From Dyadobacter sp. CY326 (lineage in GTDB: Bacteria > Bacteroidota > Bacteroidia > Cytophagales > Spirosomataceae), in contig NZ_JAJUXI010000012.1 of assembly GCF_021390515.1 (NCBI RefSeq), positions 124,001 through 188,000 on the forward strand: 64,000 nt of DNA, in the 5' to 3' direction. Positions 61,522 through 64,000 of this stretch are shown here, in pieces. A program made the position numbers and the translations under genes. Position 1 is the first letter of the stretch; each line of letters begins with the position of its first letter. The notes under the pieces are model-generated. The model was not told where the DNA came from and did not search any database. It was given only the letters and a program-made list of their open reading frames with translations.

Positions 61522-62775
61522 CTAAGCGTTTTCTAGAAAAACCTGCTCTATAATGTCACAAGCCTCATTCATTTGTTTTTCATTGATGACAAGCGGAGGC
61601 GCAAAACGGATTTTATTGCCATGCGTCGGCTTGCAAAGCAGTCCTTTTTCCATCATTTTGTAACAAAGGTTCATGGCTGTGGGGCTGTCTTCCGTGTCAT
61701 TGATCACGATCGCATTCAACAAACCCTTTCCTCTAACGACTTCAATCAGAGAACATTGCTTTTGCAAATCACTCATTCTACTCCTGAAAAGCTGACCCAT
61801 TTTTTCAGCATTATCAGCCAGATTTTCGTCAATAACCACTTGCAAAGCTGCGATCGTAACCGCACAAGCCAAGGGATTTCCGCCATAAGTTGAACCATGT
61901 TCTCCCGGAGCGATTGTCAGCATGACTTCATCATCCGCCAAAGCAGCGGAAACAGGCATTACGCCACCGGAAAGCGCTTTTCCAAGCACCAAAATATCCG
62001 GTTTTACACCTTCCCAGTCACATGCCAAACGCTTTCCTGTGCGCCCAATGCCTGTTTGCACTTCATCCGCAATAAAAAGCACATTATATTTCGTACAAAG
62101 CTCGCGAACGCCTTTGAGATAACCTTCCTTGGGAACTACGACACCAGCCTCGCCCTGGATCGGCTCGACCATAAAACCGGCAATATTGGCATCCGATTCA
62201 AAGGCATTTTCCAAGGCTTCCAAATCGTCAAAAGGTATTATTTCAAAACCAGGCAAAAACGGTCCATAATCATTCGTGCTCGAAGGATCAGTCGATGCAG
62301 AAATGGCAGCCAGCGTCCGGCCCCAGAAGTTGCCCGAAGCGTAAATTGTTTTGGCTTTATTAGGCTCGATTCCTTTCACTTTATAAGCCCATTTCCGCGT
62401 CAGTTTCAAAGCAGTTTCCCCGCCTTCCACCCCAGAATTCATCATGAGCACTTTATCGAAACCAAAATACTCGCAAAGAAACTTCTCACATTCTCCAAGC
62501 TTATCATTATAAAAAGCCCGCGAAGTAAGCGTTAGCTTTTGCGCCTGCGCAATCATCGCATCCACAATTTTCGGATGACAATGCCCCTGACTAACAGCAC
62601 TATAAGCAGACAAAAAATCTAAATACTGCTTCCCCTCCACATCCCAAACATGCACCCCCAGCCCACGTTCCAAAACCACCGGCATAGGCTTATAATTATG
62701 CGCCCCATACCGATATTCCAGCTCCATCGCCAGCTGTGAAGCATTCATTTCTATTGTGTCTGTATAGTTCGCCAT
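61522..62775 (-). CDS. rocD: Ornithine--oxo-acid aminotransferase
   Basis: A 417-residue PLP enzyme that converts ornithine and 2-oxoglutarate to glutamate semialdehyde and glutamate. The pyridoxal Lys is K266 (VLGKALSGG), with NSGVEGGETALKLTRKW at about 113-129, FIADEVQTGIGRTGKR and EHGSTYGGNPLACAV. Its length and these signatures fit ornithine aminotransferase rather than acetylornithine transaminase. It is the first gene of a two-gene unit with the S41 peptidase. Confidence 0.94.
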   Translation of the reverse strand: MANYTDTIEMNASQLAMELEYRYGAHNYKPMPVVLERGLGVHVWDVEGKQYLDFLSAYSAVSQGHCHPKIVDAMIAQAQKLTLTSRAFYNDKLGECEKFLCEYFGFDKVLMMNSGVEGGETALKLTRKWAYKVKGIEPNKAKTIYASGNFWGRTLAAISASTDPSSTNDYGPFLPGFEIIPFDDLEALENAFESDANIAGFMVEPIQGEAGVVVPKEGYLKGVRELCTKYNVLFIADEVQTGIGRTGKRLACDWEGVKPDILVLGKALSGGVMPVSAALADDEVMLTIAPGEHGSTYGGNPLACAVTIAALQVVIDENLADNAEKMGQLFRSRMSDLQKQCSLIEVVRGKGLLNAIVINDTEDSPTAMNLCYKMMEKGLLCKPTHGNKIRFAPPLVINEKQMNEACDIIEQVFLENA

Positions 62776-62843
62776 TGTATATTTTCGAGCAGTTAGGTTC
62801 GTTTTTTGTGTTGTGTAAAAATAAGGAAAAGAAGACGAATGTT

Positions 62844-62851
62844 TATATTTG
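62844..62851 (+). promoter_or_regulatory. Candidate -7 element before the antitoxin (TATATTTG)
   Basis: TATATTTG matches TAnnTTTG 55 bp before the antitoxin ATG. No -33 TTG at normal spacing was found. Confidence 0.4.
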
Positions 62852-62906
62852 TAAAAGGCAGGATCGGCTTTCAGGTCAAATGTTTCTGAATTTAAATAAG
62901 AAGATT

Positions 62907-63140
62907 ATGAAGCTCCAATATATTTCAGACAGCCAGGGAATTACCACGGGCGTTTACATTCCCATTACGGAATGGAACGCACTGAAAACCAAATATGCGG
63001 AAATTGAACAGGAAGAAACGGACAACATTCCACAATGGCACAAGGATGTCGTTTTGGAACGACTAGCAGACTTCAAGAAAAATCCTGAGCAAGCGCTTGA
63101 CTTTGACACAGCACTAGATGAAATTGAAAAAGGTCTTTAA
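62907..63140 (+). CDS. Antitoxin (addiction-module type)
   Basis: A 77-residue protein with an acidic C-terminus, WHKDVVLERLADFKKNPEQA then DFDTALDEIEKGL, which is the usual unstructured antitoxin helix-plus-tail of the small addiction-module family (Unstab_antitox-like). ATG at 62907 is chosen because the preceding sequence has no matching pattern. Its stop TAA overlaps the toxin ATG (63140), as expected for a toxin-antitoxin pair. Confidence 0.75.
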   Translation: MKLQYISDSQGITTGVYIPITEWNALKTKYAEIEQEETDNIPQWHKDVVLERLADFKKNPEQALDFDTALDEIEKGL

Positions 63141-63441
63141 TGTATAAAGTTCAATCCTCCCATTAGCTAGGCAAGACATTCAGGAAGCTGCAATTTGGTA
63201 TAATGAGCAGCAACCAGACTTGGGAAAGCGATTTATCAAATTCATCAAAAGTAAGGTCAAAAGAATTTCCGAAAACCCGCAACTTTATCCGGTTCGTTAT
63301 TATTCCGTGCGTACGGCAGTTGTTGATGTATTTCCATTCATGATTCACTTTATAGTAAACGAGTCTGATGGGACAATTTTGATAACCGCTGTGCTTCACA
63401 CAAGTCAAAGCCCGGAAAAGTGGTTTCAAAGACAACAATAA
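63140..63441 (+). pseudogene. ParE/RelE-type toxin inactivated by a one-base loss near codon 5-6
   Basis: ATG 63140 overlaps the antitoxin stop, but the frame (MYKVQSSH) ends at 63166. The rest continues in the -1 frame as LPLARQDIQEAAIWYNEQQP, then DLGKRFIKFIKSKVKRI and LYPVRYYSVRTAVVDVFPF, a ParE-family toxin. One A inserted in CAATCC gives MYKVQILPLARQDIQ, and the length becomes 303 nt (100 residues), normal for ParE. A loss of one A is therefore the simplest reading. A sequencing error is possible. Confidence 0.8.
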
Positions 63442-63452
63442 ATTAACAAAGC

Positions 63453-63483
63453 TTGAATCATCCGCTGTTCCGGCGTAGCTTTG
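63453..63483 (+). promoter_or_regulatory. Promoter of the TPP-riboswitch transcript
   Basis: TTG (63453-63455), 20-nt spacer, then TAGCTTTG (63476-63483) fits the Bacteroidota TTG/TAnnTTTG consensus. The riboswitch aptamer starts about 8 nt after the -7 element. Confidence 0.7.
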
Positions 63484-63490
63484 CACTATA

Positions 63491-63571
63491 ATCTCAAGGG
63501 GTGCCCTACCGAACGGGCTGAGATCAAACCCATATGACCTGATCCGGGTAATGCCGGCGTAGGGAGAGAAA
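63491..63571 (+). ncRNA. TPP (thi-box) riboswitch
   Basis: The consensus is visible: GGGGTGCCC at 63498-63506, GGGCTGAGAT at about 63515-63524, ACCTGATCCGGGTAATGCCG at 63537-63556 and GTAGGGAGA to the end. These are the conserved strands of the thiamin pyrophosphate aptamer. It should lower downstream expression when TPP is present. The downstream gene is a TonB-dependent receptor, so a thiamin-uptake gene is indicated. Confidence 0.93.
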
Positions 63572-63621
63572 AAGCAACCATTTGATAGGTGGCCCCTGCC
63601 TGTTGTAACCAAAAAATCGCA

Positions 63622-64000
63622 ATGCGAAACGTTACTACCTATCTGTTTATATTCATAATCAGCACATTATCATTCCGTTCTGCGTTTGCACAACGATCCA
63701 TTTCAGGCCACGTTACCGATGCGGAAGACGGAAAACCACTGCCCGGCGCAACCATTAAAGCCAGCGACATTCGCGGCACGCAAACCGACGGCTCAGGAAA
63801 TTTCAGTTTGAAAAATATTTCTGAAAACATTCCAACATTAGAAATCTCATACATTGGTTATCAAACCCAAAAATTGCCTTTAACCAATGATAACCAGCTA
63901 GAAATCAAGTTAAGCAAAAGCACTTTTCAAGCCGATGAAGTGATCATTAATGCAACGCGAGCTAATGATAAATCCGCCATGGCTTATAGCACAGTGACCG
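63622..64000 (+). CDS. TonB-dependent receptor (partial, riboswitch-controlled)
   Basis: The frame is open to the window edge; 126 residues are visible. Signal peptide (FIFIISTLSFRSAFA) is followed by a carboxypeptidase-regulatory-like domain (RSISGHVTDAEDGKPLPGAT, EISYIGYQTQKLPL). The start of the plug is visible: ADEVIINATRANDKSAMAY. It lies 51 bp after the TPP aptamer. Bacteroidota OMP-thi-type receptors import thiamin. That substrate is inferred from the riboswitch, not from the receptor itself. Confidence 0.88.
   Translation, partial: MRNVTTYLFIFIISTLSFRSAFAQRSISGHVTDAEDGKPLPGATIKASDIRGTQTDGSGNFSLKNISENIPTLEISYIGYQTQKLPLTNDNQLEIKLSKSTFQADEVIINATRANDKSAMAYSTVT

Noticed and set aside
61897..62535. 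212-codon plus-strand frame
   Set aside because: It runs antisense inside rocD, which has full PLP motifs, so it is a shadow.
63220..63441. Short ORF starting at TTG 63220 as an intact toxin gene
   Set aside because: It lacks the N-terminal third of the ParE fold, which lies upstream in the same frame without a start.

Overview
The window reads as chromosome of a Bacteroidota bacterium, most likely order Cytophagales (Spirosomaceae, Dyadobacter-like). Supporting signs are Bacteroidota -7 promoter elements (TAnnTTTG), type IX secretion C-terminal sorting domains, BlaI/BlaR1-type pairs fused to TonB-system domains, a carboxypeptidase-like/TonB receptor N-terminus, many lipoproteins, and MbnP, Dabb, GH3 and GlsB family genes. 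The genus is inferred from gene content, not from a marker gene. No rRNA, tRNA, insertion sequence, prophage or CRISPR array was seen.

Layout. 1-2.7 kb: 3' part of priA and pyk. 2.8-6.7 kb: an Uma2-like gene, then a BlaI repressor with two tandem operator palindromes and two M56 peptidase genes. The first M56 carries a TonB C-terminal domain; the second carries a receptor-plug-like tail and is broken by a one-base frame loss. 6.8-9.0 kb: a Gfo/Idh/MocA oxidoreductase converging on exbB-exbD. 9.3-12.5 kb: two small envelope proteins and an MbnP/MbnH pair (copper-type protein plus di-haem oxidase). 12.7-17.3 kb: a small membrane protein, ffh, two exported unknowns and a solitary nuoN. 17.3-21 kb (minus): M28 peptidase, TraB/GumN protein, a lipoprotein and a DUF2158 protein. 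21.3-31.6 kb: surface proteins (S74 chaperone domain, T9SS cargo, a dockerin-like repeat protein) around a large propeller-GAF-LytS-type histidine kinase.

32-37.4 kb: typA, a Glu/Leu/Phe/Val dehydrogenase, a PhoR-type kinase and a Dabb protein, then a 110-bp segment with three perfect DnaA boxes, two of them inside a perfect 21-bp inverted repeat. 38-45 kb: a compact co-directional cluster of fatty acyl-AMP ligase, acyl carrier protein, cytochrome P450, MBOAT acyltransferase, SGNH-like protein and a sodium/solute symporter. This looks like a pathway that activates a fatty acid, oxidises it on a carrier and transfers it to an envelope acceptor. It is the best candidate here for an undescribed system.

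45-47.6 kb (minus): SDR, TetR and quinone oxidoreductase with a perfect TetR-type palindrome. 47.6-53 kb: PIG-L deacetylase and a four-gene operon (FdtA-type isomerase, DegT aminotransferase, GT2, methyltransferase) with 4-bp overlaps that fits deoxy-aminosugar synthesis and transfer. 53-62.8 kb: two exported proteins, a REP-like/19-bp tandem repeat, sbcC next to a GH3 gene (no sbcD), GlsB, an S41 peptidase and ornithine aminotransferase. 62.9-64 kb: an antitoxin with a frameshifted ParE-type toxin, then a TPP riboswitch in front of a TonB-dependent receptor that runs off the window.
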